In this document: positions 46,437 to 55,953 of the stretch, piece by piece
How positions within the stretch are numbered: the first letter of the stretch is position 1
Layout of the letters: each line of letters starts with the position of its first letter
From: Sulfitobacter mediterraneus
GTDB taxonomy: Bacteria; Pseudomonadota; Alphaproteobacteria; Rhodobacterales; Rhodobacteraceae
Direction: 5' to 3'
DNA: 64,000 nt
Assembly (NCBI RefSeq): GCF_016801775.1
Contig: NZ_CP069004.1
Span: forward strand, 1,984,001 to 2,048,000
Notes under the pieces: model-generated
What the model saw: the letters and a program-made list of their open reading frames with translations, nothing else
The model's database searches: none
What the model was told of the DNA's origin: nothing
Translations under genes and position numbers: made by a program

Positions 46437-47258
46437 ATGATCAAACGTCTATTCACCTCGCTTGCGCTTTGTAGCGCGATGGCCCTGTCTTCGCCCCTGC
46501 CCGCCTTGGCGCAGGACGCATTTGAGGTTCCGGTCACAGGCGACATCCTGACCGGATGGCAGCAGGCCGACGGCAGCCGCGTGGCAGCGTTGCGCCTTAC
46601 GCTGTTGCCGGGGTGGAAAACCTACTGGCGTACCCCCGGCGATGCGGGTATCCCCCCGCAGTTCAACTGGTCCAAATCCGGCAATCTCAAGGCTGTGCGG
46701 GTGATCTGGCCCACGCCCGAGGTGTTTAGCCAAAGCGGGATGCGCACCATCGGATACGCCCGAGAATTGGTTCTGCCCTTAGCCATCGCACCGCGCCGGG
46801 CAGGCCAGCCGATCAACCTGCGTGCAACACTCGACATCGGGGTTTGCAGCGATATCTGTGTGCCGCAACAACTGACCTTGAGCGCGACCTTGGACAGCAC
46901 GTCTGCCAAGCCAACGCCAGTGATCGCCGCCGCATTGGCGTCGCGGCCCTATTCGGCCAAGGAGGCAGGCGTTAAATCCGCCACCTGCACACTGCGCCCC
47001 ACGTCAGATGGATTGCAGATCACCGCCAAGCTGACCCTGCCCCACGCGGGCGGCAAAGAAGTCGTGGTGTTCGAAACCCCGAACCCCGACCTATGGATGA
47101 GCGAAACCCGCGCAAGCCGGTCCGGCAAAACGCTGACGGTTCAGGCGGAACTGGCTTCGGTCAGTGGCAGTGCCGTGGCGATCAACCGATCCGATATGGT
47201 GATCACCGTGCTGGGCAAGAAGCACGCGGTTGAGATCAAAGGCTGCGCCCCGCGTTAG
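46437..47258 (+). CDS. Secreted DsbD N-terminal domain protein
   Basis: 273 residues with a signal peptide (about 1-26, ending PALA-QDAF). The body is the Ig-like thiol-reductant domain that normally forms the N-terminus of DsbD, seen in KTYWRTPGDAGIPP and the redox-site DIGVCSDICVPQQ, with Cys137 and Cys141. DsbD's membrane and thioredoxin domains are absent, so this is a stand-alone periplasmic domain that presumably accepts electrons from another carrier. It is convergent with the RND gene, the stops being 1 nt apart. Confidence 0.82.
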   Translation: MIKRLFTSLALCSAMALSSPLPALAQDAFEVPVTGDILTGWQQADGSRVAALRLTLLPGWKTYWRTPGDAGIPPQFNWSKSGNLKAVRVIWPTPEVFSQSGMRTIGYARELVLPLAIAPRRAGQPINLRATLDIGVCSDICVPQQLTLSATLDSTSAKPTPVIAAALASRPYSAKEAGVKSATCTLRPTSDGLQITAKLTLPHAGGKEVVVFETPNPDLWMSETRASRSGKTLTVQAELASVSGSAVAINRSDMVITVLGKKHAVEIKGCAPR

Positions 47259-47259
47259 G

Positions 47260-50200
47260 CTAAGCGGCCTGTTTGCGCCCTCCGATGGCGTAGACCGCAA
47301 TCCCTGCGATATAGCCTGCCAGTGCCACCACCAAAGCCCCGGCAACAAACGCCGCCAGTGCGGCGCTCATCGCTTTGAGCCCGGCCAGCATGGGCAACAG
47401 GGCCAACACCTGCGGATGGAGCGCGCCCTGCCACGCGGCCCAGCCCAACGTCACCGCGCCCCAAGCGACCACAACAGCCCACAAGGCCAACAATCCCCAG
47501 CGCAAGCTGCGCACCGGTGCCGCTGTGCCCCGGCGCATCGCCGCGATCTGGCGGGCCACATCATGCTGTGCAGCCACTAGCGCAGGCACCACCAGCAAGA
47601 CCAGCAACATGCCAAAGCCCAGACCGTAGACCAGTGTGATCACCGTGGGTTTGAGGAACTGCGCCTGCTGGCTTTGCTCATAAAGCAGCGGCGCCATCCC
47701 CAGAACCGTGGTCATTGTCGTCAACATCACTGGCCGCAACCGATCCGCTGCGCCATCAATGATCGACGGTATCAGCCCGCGCGTAGTGGCGTATTCGTCA
47801 ATCGTTGTGACCAACACGATAGAATCGTTGATGATAATTCCCGTCATGCCAAGCAGCCCAACAACCGTGAACATGCTCAGCGGCACCTCCCACAAGGCAT
47901 GACCATAAATCGTACCAACCAGCCCGAACGGAATGATCGCCATCACAACCAGGGGCCGGGTCCATGAGCCAAAGATCCACGCCAGTACTAGGAAGATGCC
48001 CGTCAAACACAGGATCAATCCGGTCAAGGCATCGCTCAGGAATTCGTCTTCCTGTTCGTTCAGACCGGCCAACCGGAACTCGACCTGCAATTCGGAGGCA
48101 ATGCGCGGCAGGATGTCATTTTGCAAAGCCTCGCCAATTTCGCTGGCGCGGGCCGGATCGTCTTCGGAAATATCTCCGGTCACGGAGATCAGCCGAATGC
48201 CGTTCTCACGCCGCACCGTGCTGAACCCCGTGCGCCGCTCCACACTGACGATATCGGCCAGCGGCACGTATTGCCCTGCCGGTGTCCGCATCTGCGTGCG
48301 GTCCAGAAAATCGGCGGTCAGCTCGCCTTTGGGCAATTCTACGCGGATCGCAGCGGAACGCGGCCCATCGGGATAGGTCGCCGCCTCAATGCCGCCCAAA
48401 CGGTTGCGCAAGGCCCGGCCCAGCGTGTCGATGGTAAAGCCAAGCGCCTGTCCCTGCGCCGTCAGATCGAGGATCAACTCCTCTTTGTCATAGGCCAGAT
48501 TGTCCTGAACCGCGCTGACTTCCGGATATTGCCGCAGCGCCGCTTGCAACGCTTCTGATGCCGCCTTGAGCGTATCCGTGTCGGCCCCGTAAAACTGCAC
48601 GTCCAGCGCATCGCCTCCGGGGCCGGACCGCCACCCCCGAAAACTGACCGTTTCGGCCAGTGGATGCTGCACCACGCGGTCCTGAAGCTCTCCAACAAAA
48701 GCAAAGCTGGAATAGGGGCGCAGATCGGCATCAATCAACTCAATCGAAATGCCACCCAGCAGGTCGTTGTCCTTGCTGTCTGCGCCCGCCAGCCCATAGC
48801 CCGAATTGCCCCCCGTTTGCGCGATGACATAATCCAACGGGTTGACCCCGTAGCGTTCCTCATATTCCGCCCCCAAAGCCTCCGTTGCCCGCTGCATCTC
48901 GCGCATCATTTCAAGCGTATCGGAGCGGGTTGCCCCCTCAGCCATGGCAAAGTTGCCGGTGACGGACCCGCGCTCAGGTGCGTTGAAGAACCGCCATTGC
49001 ACATCGCCATTGATGAACAGCGCCACCTGAGAGGCCAGGATCGCAGTCACCCCGGCCAGCACAACATAGCGCCCCCGGATCACCCCGGCCATGAACGGGC
49101 GGAACAGGTTTTCACGCAACCAGACAAAGCCGATGTTGGTGATACGGCTGGGCAGATCATACCAATGCTCTTTGGCGGCCGCCCGCATGGCATGGGCCAT
49201 ATGGTTGGGCAGGATCAAGAAACATTCGACCAGTGACGCCGCCAGAACCGCAATCACCGTGAAAGGAATATCGCGGATCAGATCGCCAAATCGCCCTCCC
49301 ACAGCCACCAGACCAAAAAAGGCAATAATCGTGGTCAGTGTCGCCGCAAACACCGGCATTGCCATGCGCTGCGCGGCGTTCTCCGCCGCCTGCATCGCCC
49401 CCTCGCCAAGGGTGCGGTACCGGTGATCGGCGTGTTCGCCGACCACAATCGCATCATCCACAACAATGCCCAGCGTGATGATCAGCCCAAAAAGGGAGAT
49501 CATGTTGAGCGTCAGACCCGCCGCATACATCAGCGCAATCGCCGCCCCCATCGCAACAGGGATGCCTGCCGCGACCCAGAACGCGGTGCGGGCATTGAGG
49601 AACAAGAACAGCAACCCAACGACCAGCCCCAGCCCCATCAGCCCGTTGTCGATCAGAAGATCCAAGCGCCCGGTAATCGCTTCGGCGCGGGTGCGGATCA
49701 GCTCCACCGTCACAGAGGCAGGCAAACCGGCCTGCAATTCGGCGGCGACCTGCTCTACCCGCTCCTGTATCGCGATGGCATCGCCCCGGTCAGATCGGTC
49801 GACGCGGATCGACATCGCCGGATCGGCCCCCACGAAAAAGCTGCGTTCGCGGTCCACGCCTTGGGTACGCACCAGCGCGACATCCCCGATGGTCAGCTTT
49901 GACCCGTCAGGATTGGAGCGCAGAACAATGCCGGCTATTTCGCCCGCGCTGCGTTTGGCCGTCCCTGTCCGGACCCTCGCGTTGGCCCCGCTCACATCGC
50001 CCGCCGGATCGGCATCGACCTCGGCGGCGATGGCGCTGGCAATGTCGGCCATGGAAATGTCAAAGGCGATCAACTTGGCCGAGGGCACCTCGACCAAAGT
50101 CTCTGGCGCAGCGACGCCTTGGATGGTTGTCCGCGTGACGCCCGCCGCAAAGAGACGCGTCACAAATTCATCCGCAAATCGTCCAAGCTGCGCAGGCGCA

Positions 50201-50661
50201 ATCGGGCCGGTAATCACCACATCCGTGACCCTGTCGCGCCAGGCGCCGCGCCGCACGGAGGGATCTTCGGCATCGTCGGGCAGCGTGGTTATGGCATCGA
50301 CCGCCGTCTGCACATCCGCCGCGGCGCGGGCCATGTCCCAGCCCGGCTCAAAATCCAGTGTCACAACAGCGCGCCCTTCGCGCGAGGTGCTGTTGGAACT
50401 TTCGACACCCTCAACACCCAGCAAAGCAGGCTCCAACACCTGCACGATGGCCTCGTCCACATCCTCGGCCCCGGCCCCGCTCCATAGGGTGGTCACGGAG
50501 ACATTGTCGATGATCACATCAGGAAAAAACTGTGCGCGCATGTTGGGCGCGGCGGCAAATCCGGCCACCAAGAGCACCACCAGCAACAGGTTCGCCGCCG
50601 TGGCGTGGCGGGTGAAATAGGACAGGATACCCCCTGCGGCAGATCCGATGGGCCGTGCCAT
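47260..50661 (-). CDS. RND efflux transporter permease
   Basis: 1133 residues, twelve membrane helices in two halves with large periplasmic loops, as in AcrB-type RND pumps. GIVVDDAIVVGEHADH in TM4 carries the Asp pair of the proton relay; GMTGIIINDSIVLVTTIDEY in TM10 mirrors it. The N-terminal ATAANLLLVVLLVAGFAAAPNMRAQFFPDV matches the hydrophobe/amphiphile class. The C-terminal end has two further hydrophobic helices after the usual AQH segment. It is directly downstream of the adaptor gene (2 nt between). No outer-membrane channel gene is nearby. Confidence 0.93.
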   Translation of the reverse strand: MARPIGSAAGGILSYFTRHATAANLLLVVLLVAGFAAAPNMRAQFFPDVIIDNVSVTTLWSGAGAEDVDEAIVQVLEPALLGVEGVESSNSTSREGRAVVTLDFEPGWDMARAAADVQTAVDAITTLPDDAEDPSVRRGAWRDRVTDVVITGPIAPAQLGRFADEFVTRLFAAGVTRTTIQGVAAPETLVEVPSAKLIAFDISMADIASAIAAEVDADPAGDVSGANARVRTGTAKRSAGEIAGIVLRSNPDGSKLTIGDVALVRTQGVDRERSFFVGADPAMSIRVDRSDRGDAIAIQERVEQVAAELQAGLPASVTVELIRTRAEAITGRLDLLIDNGLMGLGLVVGLLFLFLNARTAFWVAAGIPVAMGAAIALMYAAGLTLNMISLFGLIITLGIVVDDAIVVGEHADHRYRTLGEGAMQAAENAAQRMAMPVFAATLTTIIAFFGLVAVGGRFGDLIRDIPFTVIAVLAASLVECFLILPNHMAHAMRAAAKEHWYDLPSRITNIGFVWLRENLFRPFMAGVIRGRYVVLAGVTAILASQVALFINGDVQWRFFNAPERGSVTGNFAMAEGATRSDTLEMMREMQRATEALGAEYEERYGVNPLDYVIAQTGGNSGYGLAGADSKDNDLLGGISIELIDADLRPYSSFAFVGELQDRVVQHPLAETVSFRGWRSGPGGDALDVQFYGADTDTLKAASEALQAALRQYPEVSAVQDNLAYDKEELILDLTAQGQALGFTIDTLGRALRNRLGGIEAATYPDGPRSAAIRVELPKGELTADFLDRTQMRTPAGQYVPLADIVSVERRTGFSTVRRENGIRLISVTGDISEDDPARASEIGEALQNDILPRIASELQVEFRLAGLNEQEDEFLSDALTGLILCLTGIFLVLAWIFGSWTRPLVVMAIIPFGLVGTIYGHALWEVPLSMFTVVGLLGMTGIIINDSIVLVTTIDEYATTRGLIPSIIDGAADRLRPVMLTTMTTVLGMAPLLYEQSQQAQFLKPTVITLVYGLGFGMLLVLLVVPALVAAQHDVARQIAAMRRGTAAPVRSLRWGLLALWAVVVAWGAVTLGWAAWQGALHPQVLALLPMLAGLKAMSAALAAFVAGALVVALAGYIAGIAVYAIGGRKQAA

Positions 50662-50663
50662 AG

Positions 50664-52130
50664 CTAGCCCCCCATGCGGCTTTCAATCCGGGCCACCATG
50701 CGGGCCGGCACCTGCGGTTTTGACAATTGTGCCAACACCCGTGCCTTGGCCTCTTTTGGCATCCGCTTGTTGCCCTCGACAAAGGCCACAAGACGGGCGC
50801 GGCGTTCCTCGGTCAGTTCCAGCATTTCCGGTTGGTCCGGCGGCGCAGTGGCCGCGCCATCCTCGCCGCGACGCAATGGTTTCACCGCGATCCCCGCGCC
50901 CAGCAGGGGCGAGCGCGCCTCGACCACTTCACGCCCCAGGATCGGGCCGCGTACCAGCACATCATCACCCTGATTGCGCAGCACCGTGACCTTCACGGCC
51001 TCCAGCCGGTCTTCGTCGTCCAGCACCAGAACCTCGCCGCCTGCGTCCACCGCTGAGGCTGGCAGGCGGACCACATCGGGCAACGCCGGTTCGCGCACTT
51101 GCACGGTCACAAAATCACCGGGTTTGAACCCCGGCGCACTGCCCAGCGCAGCAAAGATCAAACGCCCCGTCGATCCCTCGCCCGCCGCCGCAGCGGCGCG
51201 GCTGATACGGCCTTTTGCCGTCAAATCCACACCTGCCACATCCAAAATCACGTCCACATCTGCCTTGATCAACCCGCCCTGATCATCCAGCAATCGCGCG
51301 AATTGCGCGGTCGACAACCGGAAAGACACCTCAAGGTCATCGGGATCAATCAGCTCTGCCAACCGCTCGTTTGCAGAGACCAAGCGCCCCACCACGACAT
51401 TGGTCGAAGACAATGTGCCATCAAAGGGCGCGGTCAAAGTGGTATCTTCAAGCCGCCGCCGCGCCTCGGCCAGCGCGATGCGCGAGCGTGCCAATCCTGT
51501 TGCGGCCTGATCCACACGGGTTTGTCCCTGCGCCAGCGCCTGCCGCCGCGACAGCACCGCCTGCTGCGCGGCTGAGACCGCCAGCTCGGCTGTTTCGGTG
51601 GCCGCTGTGGTGCCAACGCCCCGCTCTGCCAGATCCTGTTGCCGGACAAGGGCGCGTTCGCGCAAAGCGGCCTGATCTTCCGCTGCAGCCAGTTCATCGC
51701 GTGCCAATGCAAGGTTGCGGTCCGCGTCACGTACAGCCGCTTCGGCATCGGCAAGATCATTGGACGCCCGGTCCACCGCAGATTGCGCATCTGCCGGGTC
51801 GAGCTGCACCAGCTCTTGCCCGGCCACAACTGTGCCGCCGTCCTCAAAGCCGTCAGCCAAGCCGATCACCCGGCCACTGCCCGCGGCGCGAAGTTCCAGC
51901 AACCGGCGGCTTTGCACTTCGCCAAAGCTTTGCAAAACCGGCACAACCGTCTGCGCCCGCGCCGTTTGAACGTTGACCGCAAACACCCGCTCTCGCGCGG
52001 GGGGGGCTTTCGCCTCGTCGGCGAGGCGTTCGCGCAGGGCACCGCCCACCAAAGACACGGCATAAGCCAGCAGGCCAAACGTCAGCGCCGCCAGAAACAA
52101 ACCGATCATGCTTTGTCTTAGAAACCGCAT
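50664..52130 (-). CDS. RND periplasmic adaptor (HlyD/MFP type)
   Basis: About 488 residues from the ATG at 52130 (MRFLRQSMIGLFLAALTFG) with GGGATAAAG upstream; an ATG at 52154 also exists but has no ribosome site. One N-terminal anchor, then the lipoyl/alpha-hairpin core: AGQELVQLDPADAQSAVDRA, a coiled-coil hairpin with ADAEAAVRDADRNLALARDELAAAED, and APFDGTLSSTNVVVGRLVS. It links the RND pump to an outer-membrane channel. After the barrel, the last 60 residues (ELTEERRARLVAFVEGNKRMP...) form an extra helical tail not usual in adaptors. Confidence 0.9.
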   Translation of the reverse strand: MRFLRQSMIGLFLAALTFGLLAYAVSLVGGALRERLADEAKAPPARERVFAVNVQTARAQTVVPVLQSFGEVQSRRLLELRAAGSGRVIGLADGFEDGGTVVAGQELVQLDPADAQSAVDRASNDLADAEAAVRDADRNLALARDELAAAEDQAALRERALVRQQDLAERGVGTTAATETAELAVSAAQQAVLSRRQALAQGQTRVDQAATGLARSRIALAEARRRLEDTTLTAPFDGTLSSTNVVVGRLVSANERLAELIDPDDLEVSFRLSTAQFARLLDDQGGLIKADVDVILDVAGVDLTAKGRISRAAAAAGEGSTGRLIFAALGSAPGFKPGDFVTVQVREPALPDVVRLPASAVDAGGEVLVLDDEDRLEAVKVTVLRNQGDDVLVRGPILGREVVEARSPLLGAGIAVKPLRRGEDGAATAPPDQPEMLELTEERRARLVAFVEGNKRMPKEAKARVLAQLSKPQVPARMVARIESRMGG

Positions 52131-52221
52131 CTTTATCCCATCACCTGCGGACATGCACCGCCCAACTAACCTAGTGGCATGCCCACAAATGCCAAGTCAC
52201 AAGATGATACGGGGTCCAGCG

Positions 52222-52764
52222 CTATTTCCGTCGCTTGTGTTCATCCAAACGTGGCATGATTTCTACAAAATTGCAGGGCCGGTGCCGATAATCGAGCTGT
52301 TTGCACAAGATCTCGTCCCATGCATCCTTGCAGGCCCCCGGTGATCCCGGCAGCGCAAAAAGATAAGTCCCATTGGACACGCCGCCCGTGGCGCGGCTTT
52401 GCACGGCGGAGGTGCCGATCTTTTGCATCGACACAATGGTAAAGACCGTCCCGAAGGCTTCGATCTCTTTTTCGTAAACATCCCGGTGGGCCTCAACGGT
52501 CACATCGCGGCCCGTCAATCCGGTGCCGCCGGTGCTGATCACCACGTCGATATCGCCGTCGGCGCACCATGTCCGCAGCTGATCTGCGATCAGTTTTCGT
52601 TCGTCGCGCACGATGTTGCGCTCTTTCAGGATATGCCCGGCTGCCTCGATCCGCGCGGCCAGAACATCGCCTGACTTGTCATCGGCAAGGGCGCGTGTGT
52701 CCGACACGGTCAGCACCGCGATGCGGACCGGAACAAATTCCATGGTTTCGTCAATTCTGCTCAT
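52222..52764 (-). CDS. moaB: MoaB/MogA family molybdenum cofactor protein
   Basis: 180 residues: adenylylates molybdopterin before metal insertion or has a closely related role. RIAVLTVSDTRALADDKSGD, VVISTGGTGLTGRDVTVEA and GTYLFALPGSPGACKDAWDEIL are the MoaB/MogA core. With the MoeA fusion (35.4 kb), mobA and mobB it would complete part of the Mo-cofactor route, although it lies 15 kb away in another operon. It overlaps the LysE gene by 4 nt and is 91 nt before the RND adaptor. Confidence 0.92.
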   Translation of the reverse strand: MSRIDETMEFVPVRIAVLTVSDTRALADDKSGDVLAARIEAAGHILKERNIVRDERKLIADQLRTWCADGDIDVVISTGGTGLTGRDVTVEAHRDVYEKEIEAFGTVFTIVSMQKIGTSAVQSRATGGVSNGTYLFALPGSPGACKDAWDEILCKQLDYRHRPCNFVEIMPRLDEHKRRK

Positions 52765-53375
52765 GTTCGCTCCATCAGGGCCAATCGCGCCGCCAGCGCT
52801 ACAAAAATACCGCTGGTGATCCAGCTCAACGCGCGACTGCCCGAGGCCACGCGCCGCCCGACACCGCCCGCAAAAACGCCCACAGCGGCGTTGATGAAAA
52901 AGCCGAACAGCCCGATGATCGACCCGAAGATAAGGAATTGCAGCAAGACGCTGCCCGCCTCGGGTTTCACAAACTGTGGCAAGAACGCCAGAACAAAGAA
53001 GATCAGCTTTGGGTTGGTCAGGTTCACGATAAAACCCGTTGCAAAGGCTCGCGCAGGACGCAGCGCCGCCGCCTTTTGTTTGGCTCCAGCATGGCTGCGC
53101 AGGGATTGCACCGCCAGGAACAGCAGATAGGTCACACCAGCCCAGCGGATCGCGTCAAAGGCCCAGGGCAACGCGGCGATCACCGCACCAAGGCCCAGGC
53201 CCGCCAGCAAAACATGCACCATGGATCCCGCCGAGATCCCCGCGCTCGCCGCCACCGCCGCCCTTGGCCCAGAGCGCAACCCCTGCCCGAGACAAAACAT
53301 CATATCCGCCCCCGGCGTCAGGTTCAGCGCCAGAGAGGCAGGCACAAATGCGGCCAGGGTCAGCAGGTCAATCAT
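52761..53375 (-). CDS. LysE/RhtB family amino-acid exporter
   Basis: 204 residues with six membrane helices. The start LALNLTPGADMMFCLGQGLRSGPRAAVAA carries the NxxPGP-like segment (here NLTPGADMM) of LysE/RhtB, and FATGFIVNLTNPKLIFFVLAFLPQFV is the second family signature. It probably exports a neutral or basic amino acid or a derivative. It is coupled by 4 nt overlaps to the uracil-DNA glycosylase upstream and moaB downstream. A second LysE-like gene is at 58.6 kb. Confidence 0.9.
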   Translation of the reverse strand: MIDLLTLAAFVPASLALNLTPGADMMFCLGQGLRSGPRAAVAASAGISAGSMVHVLLAGLGLGAVIAALPWAFDAIRWAGVTYLLFLAVQSLRSHAGAKQKAAALRPARAFATGFIVNLTNPKLIFFVLAFLPQFVKPEAGSVLLQFLIFGSIIGLFGFFINAAVGVFAGGVGRRVASGSRALSWITSGIFVALAARLALMERT

Positions 53376-54142
53376 CCTTTCAACCGCCCCTTCAGGCTAA
53401 GCAAATCTGCCCAAGCCTCGCGCTTGGCATCTGTATTACGCAGCAGGTAGGCCGGGTGGAACATCGGGATAACGGGTAGGCCCGCCACCTCAGCCCATTG
53501 GCCGCGCAAACGGGTGATCCCGCGTTTGTTCAGCAGCGCCTGACAGGCATGATTGCCCACTGCGACCAGCACCTTAGGCTTGGCCAGCGCGATATGCCGC
53601 ATCAAGAACGGGCGCATCATAGCGATCTCTTCGGGCTTGGGGTCGCGGTTTTGCGGCGGCCGCCAAGGCAGAACATTGGTGATATAGATCGGCGCATCCG
53701 CATTGGCCCGTCCCATGTCAATCGCGCCAAACATCCGGTCCAGCAATTGACCGGCGCGGCCCACAAACGGCTTGCCAGCACGGTCTTCATCCCGGCCCGG
53801 CGCCTCGCCCACGATCATCACAGCCGCCCCGGCGATGCCGTCGGAAAACACGAGATTACGTGCGCCTTTCCTAAGCTCACAAAGCTCGAACCGTGCCAAT
53901 GCGTCTTGCAGCTCTGGCAGGGTCTGCGCGGCCTGCGCGGTCCTTTCGGCCTCAGCAACGGCATCCACTTCGACGGGAGCGGCAATACCCGGTTTCATCG
54001 CTGCGGCCGCTGGCTTGGGCTTTTCAATCGCGGCGGGCACTTCATAGCGGTTGACCGGCACGTCACAGATCGCATCGGTCGCGCCCAGTTCGACCTGCCA
54101 ATCCAGCAAGGCCAGATCGTGATGAAAGTTCACTGATTCCAT
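53372..54142 (-). CDS. Family 4-like uracil-DNA glycosylase lacking most Fe-S ligands
   Basis: 256 residues: about 60 residues of Ala/Pro-rich linker then the UDG fold from about 80. [27 protein letters not shown] is the catalytic motif 1 and FHPAYLLRN is motif 2. In family 4 enzymes a [4Fe-4S] cluster is held by four Cys; here the positions read Phe85, Cys88, Trp160 (NVLPWRPP) and Met175/176, so only one ligand remains. It should still remove uracil from DNA if the fold is stable without the cluster. It leads the operon udg-lysE-moaB and is divergent from pyrB. Confidence 0.85.
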   Translation of the reverse strand: MESVNFHHDLALLDWQVELGATDAICDVPVNRYEVPAAIEKPKPAAAAMKPGIAAPVEVDAVAEAERTAQAAQTLPELQDALARFELCELRKGARNLVFSDGIAGAAVMIVGEAPGRDEDRAGKPFVGRAGQLLDRMFGAIDMGRANADAPIYITNVLPWRPPQNRDPKPEEIAMMRPFLMRHIALAKPKVLVAVGNHACQALLNKRGITRLRGQWAEVAGLPVIPMFHPAYLLRNTDAKREAWADLLSLKGRLKG

Positions 54143-54292
54143 GGCCCCAACTTACGCCTCTGGCCAGGGGAACCAAAACCCCTGTTCGACATGCGGCAAT
54201 TTGCGCCGGCACCGGTGCCCACCGCCGCAATCACCTTGCCGCGCAGGGCAATGCCCGCCTATAAGGCCGCAACGCTGCAAAAGGGTCTGCCC

Positions 54293-55234
54293 ATGTCCTT
54301 CCCCCACCGTCATCTGCTTGGCATTGAGCCGCTGTCGCCGCCGGATATCACTGCCATTTTGGACCGCGCCGATTTTTACGCCGATCTGAACCGGCAGGCG
54401 GACAAGCACAATGACGTGCTGGCGGGCATGACCCAGATCAACATGTTCTTTGAAAACTCGACCCGCACCCAGGCCAGTTTCGAGATCGCGGGCAAACGTC
54501 TTGGCGCGGATGTGATGAATATGGCGATGCAGGCCTCATCGATCAAAAAGGGTGAGACACTGATTGATACGGCTCTGACCTTGAATGCGATGCATCCCGA
54601 CCTTCTGGTGGTACGCCACCCGCAATCGGGCGCGGTGGACCTTCTGGCGCAAAAGGTGAACTGCGCCGTGCTGAACGCCGGTGACGGGCGCCACGAACAC
54701 CCGACCCAGGCCTTGCTGGATGCGCTGACCATCCGCCGCGCAAAGGGCCGCCTGCACCGTCTGTCCATCGCGATTTGCGGCGATATTGCCCACAGCCGCG
54801 TGGCACGCTCCAACATCATGTTACTGGGCAAGATGGAAAACCGCATCCGCCTGATCGGCCCACCCACCTTGATGCCCGCCCAAATCGGCGAATTTGGCGT
54901 CGAAGTGTTTGACGACATGGCCGAGGGATTGAAGGACGTAGATGTGGTGATGATGCTACGCCTTCAGAAAGAACGCATGGATGGCGGGTTCATCCCTTCA
55001 GAGCGCGAGTATTACCACCGCTACGGGCTGGACGCAGAGAAACTGGCCCATGCCAAACCCGATGCGATCGTGATGCACCCTGGCCCAATGAACCGCGGTG
55101 TCGAGATTGACGGCACCCTCGCAGATGACATCAACCGAAGCGTGATTCAGGACCAGGTCGAGATGGGCGTGGCCGTTCGTATGGCCGCAATGGACCTGCT
55201 GGCACAAAACATTCGGAACGCACGGGCGGCCTAG
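54293..55234 (+). CDS. pyrB: Aspartate carbamoyltransferase catalytic subunit
   Basis: Joins carbamoyl phosphate to aspartate, the first committed step of pyrimidine synthesis. I use the ATG at 54293 ([19 protein letters not shown]), 313 residues. [12 protein letters not shown] is the carbamoyl-phosphate site, and [12 protein letters not shown] and [12 protein letters not shown] are the conserved later loops. No pyrI regulatory gene is near. The dihydroorotase-like gene at 56.5 kb, 1.2 kb downstream on the same strand, has lost its metal site and is probably its structural partner, as in Pseudomonas pyrBC'. Confidence 0.96.
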   Translation: MSFPHRHLLGIEPLSPPDITAILDRADFYADLNRQADKHNDVLAGMTQINMFFENSTRTQASFEIAGKRLGADVMNMAMQASSIKKGETLIDTALTLNAMHPDLLVVRHPQSGAVDLLAQKVNCAVLNAGDGRHEHPTQALLDALTIRRAKGRLHRLSIAICGDIAHSRVARSNIMLLGKMENRIRLIGPPTLMPAQIGEFGVEVFDDMAEGLKDVDVVMMLRLQKERMDGGFIPSEREYYHRYGLDAEKLAHAKPDAIVMHPGPMNRGVEIDGTLADDINRSVIQDQVEMGVAVRMAAMDLLAQNIRNARAA

Positions 55235-55238
55235 GCGT

Positions 55239-55260
55239 TGTGTCCGTGAACCCGGACACA
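55239..55260 (+). other. Hairpin after pyrB
   Basis: A perfect 8 bp stem TGTGTCCG (55239-55246) and CGGACACA (55253-55260) with a 6 nt loop. It begins 4 nt after the pyrB stop and precedes the ribosome site of the next gene (AAAGGAG). No T-run follows, so it is more likely an intercistronic stability or attenuation structure than a terminator. Confidence 0.45.
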
Positions 55261-55276
55261 CCAAAGGAGCAGCGAC

Positions 55277-55801
55277 ATGAGGACGATTGATATCCCCCGC
55301 AACGAACACGGGCAGGTCAGGGTGTTCTCGGTCTCGCTGCCAGATGGTGCGGCGGAAACGCTTGAGAACCCCGGATCGCTGTCGACAATGCTGGGTGCTG
55401 AGGTAGACCCCAAAGGTGTTGAGGTCATCCGTATCTCTGATCTCGACCAGCTCGGGTTGCTGGGCTATCTGCGCGAGGGTGTTGACGTGCAATCCGAAGC
55501 ACTGGACCGCGACGCGGCAAAACTGGCCGCGCTGGAGGGATGGGTGATGTTGGTCTATTCCACCGCATTTCGCGGGGAAGCGGCCGTGTTGAAACCTGCA
55601 TTGCAACTGACACTGATCGGCACCTACGGCCGCACAAAATCTGCCCCGCCCGAAAGCCCACTGACCAGCGAAGCCGCCGCGCCTTATACCGGTCACGCGC
55701 AGACCACACCGCCAAATCCTGCGGACGGGCGCGGCGCCGGCGCGATGGTGGTGGCCGGGCTAATCGTTCTGGGCGCTTTGATCCTGTGGTGGCTGCTTTA
55801 A
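55277..55801 (+). CDS. Membrane-anchored protein of unknown function, pyrB-pyrC' intervening gene
   Basis: 174 residues. A soluble N-terminal domain (about 1-120, with RTIDIPRNEHGQVRVFSV and LQLTLIGTYG) is followed by a Pro/Ala-rich linker and a single C-terminal membrane helix, AGAMVVAGLIVLGALILWWLL. This is the topology of a tail-anchored protein. I do not recognise a named family. AAAGGAG precedes the ATG at 55277. Its place between pyrB and the pseudo-dihydroorotase, on one strand, suggests it belongs to that transcript. Confidence 0.65.
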   Translation: MRTIDIPRNEHGQVRVFSVSLPDGAAETLENPGSLSTMLGAEVDPKGVEVIRISDLDQLGLLGYLREGVDVQSEALDRDAAKLAALEGWVMLVYSTAFRGEAAVLKPALQLTLIGTYGRTKSAPPESPLTSEAAAPYTGHAQTTPPNPADGRGAGAMVVAGLIVLGALILWWLL

Positions 55802-55851
55802 CGCGGGCCGCGCCACTGGCGCAGCCATCTGCATTCCGCTAAACCTATGTC

Positions 55852-55953
55852 ATGCAAGAACCCAAACCCGATCCCAAAATGTCCGGCCGCATCGCGATGA
55901 TCGCGTTGTTGGTGGCCTTTGGCGTGGTCGGTATGATGCTGTGGATCGGGTAG
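55852..55953 (+). CDS. 33-residue single-helix membrane microprotein
   Basis: The ATG at 55852 gives MQEPKPDPKMSGRIAMIALL... with one hydrophobic helix (about 12-32) and a TAG at 55951-55953. Its end overlaps the next gene by 13 nt. There is no clear ribosome site before it, so the call is tentative. A polar Pro-rich head and one helix are common in small membrane proteins of respiration and transport complexes. Confidence 0.4.
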   Translation: MQEPKPDPKMSGRIAMIALLVAFGVVGMMLWIG

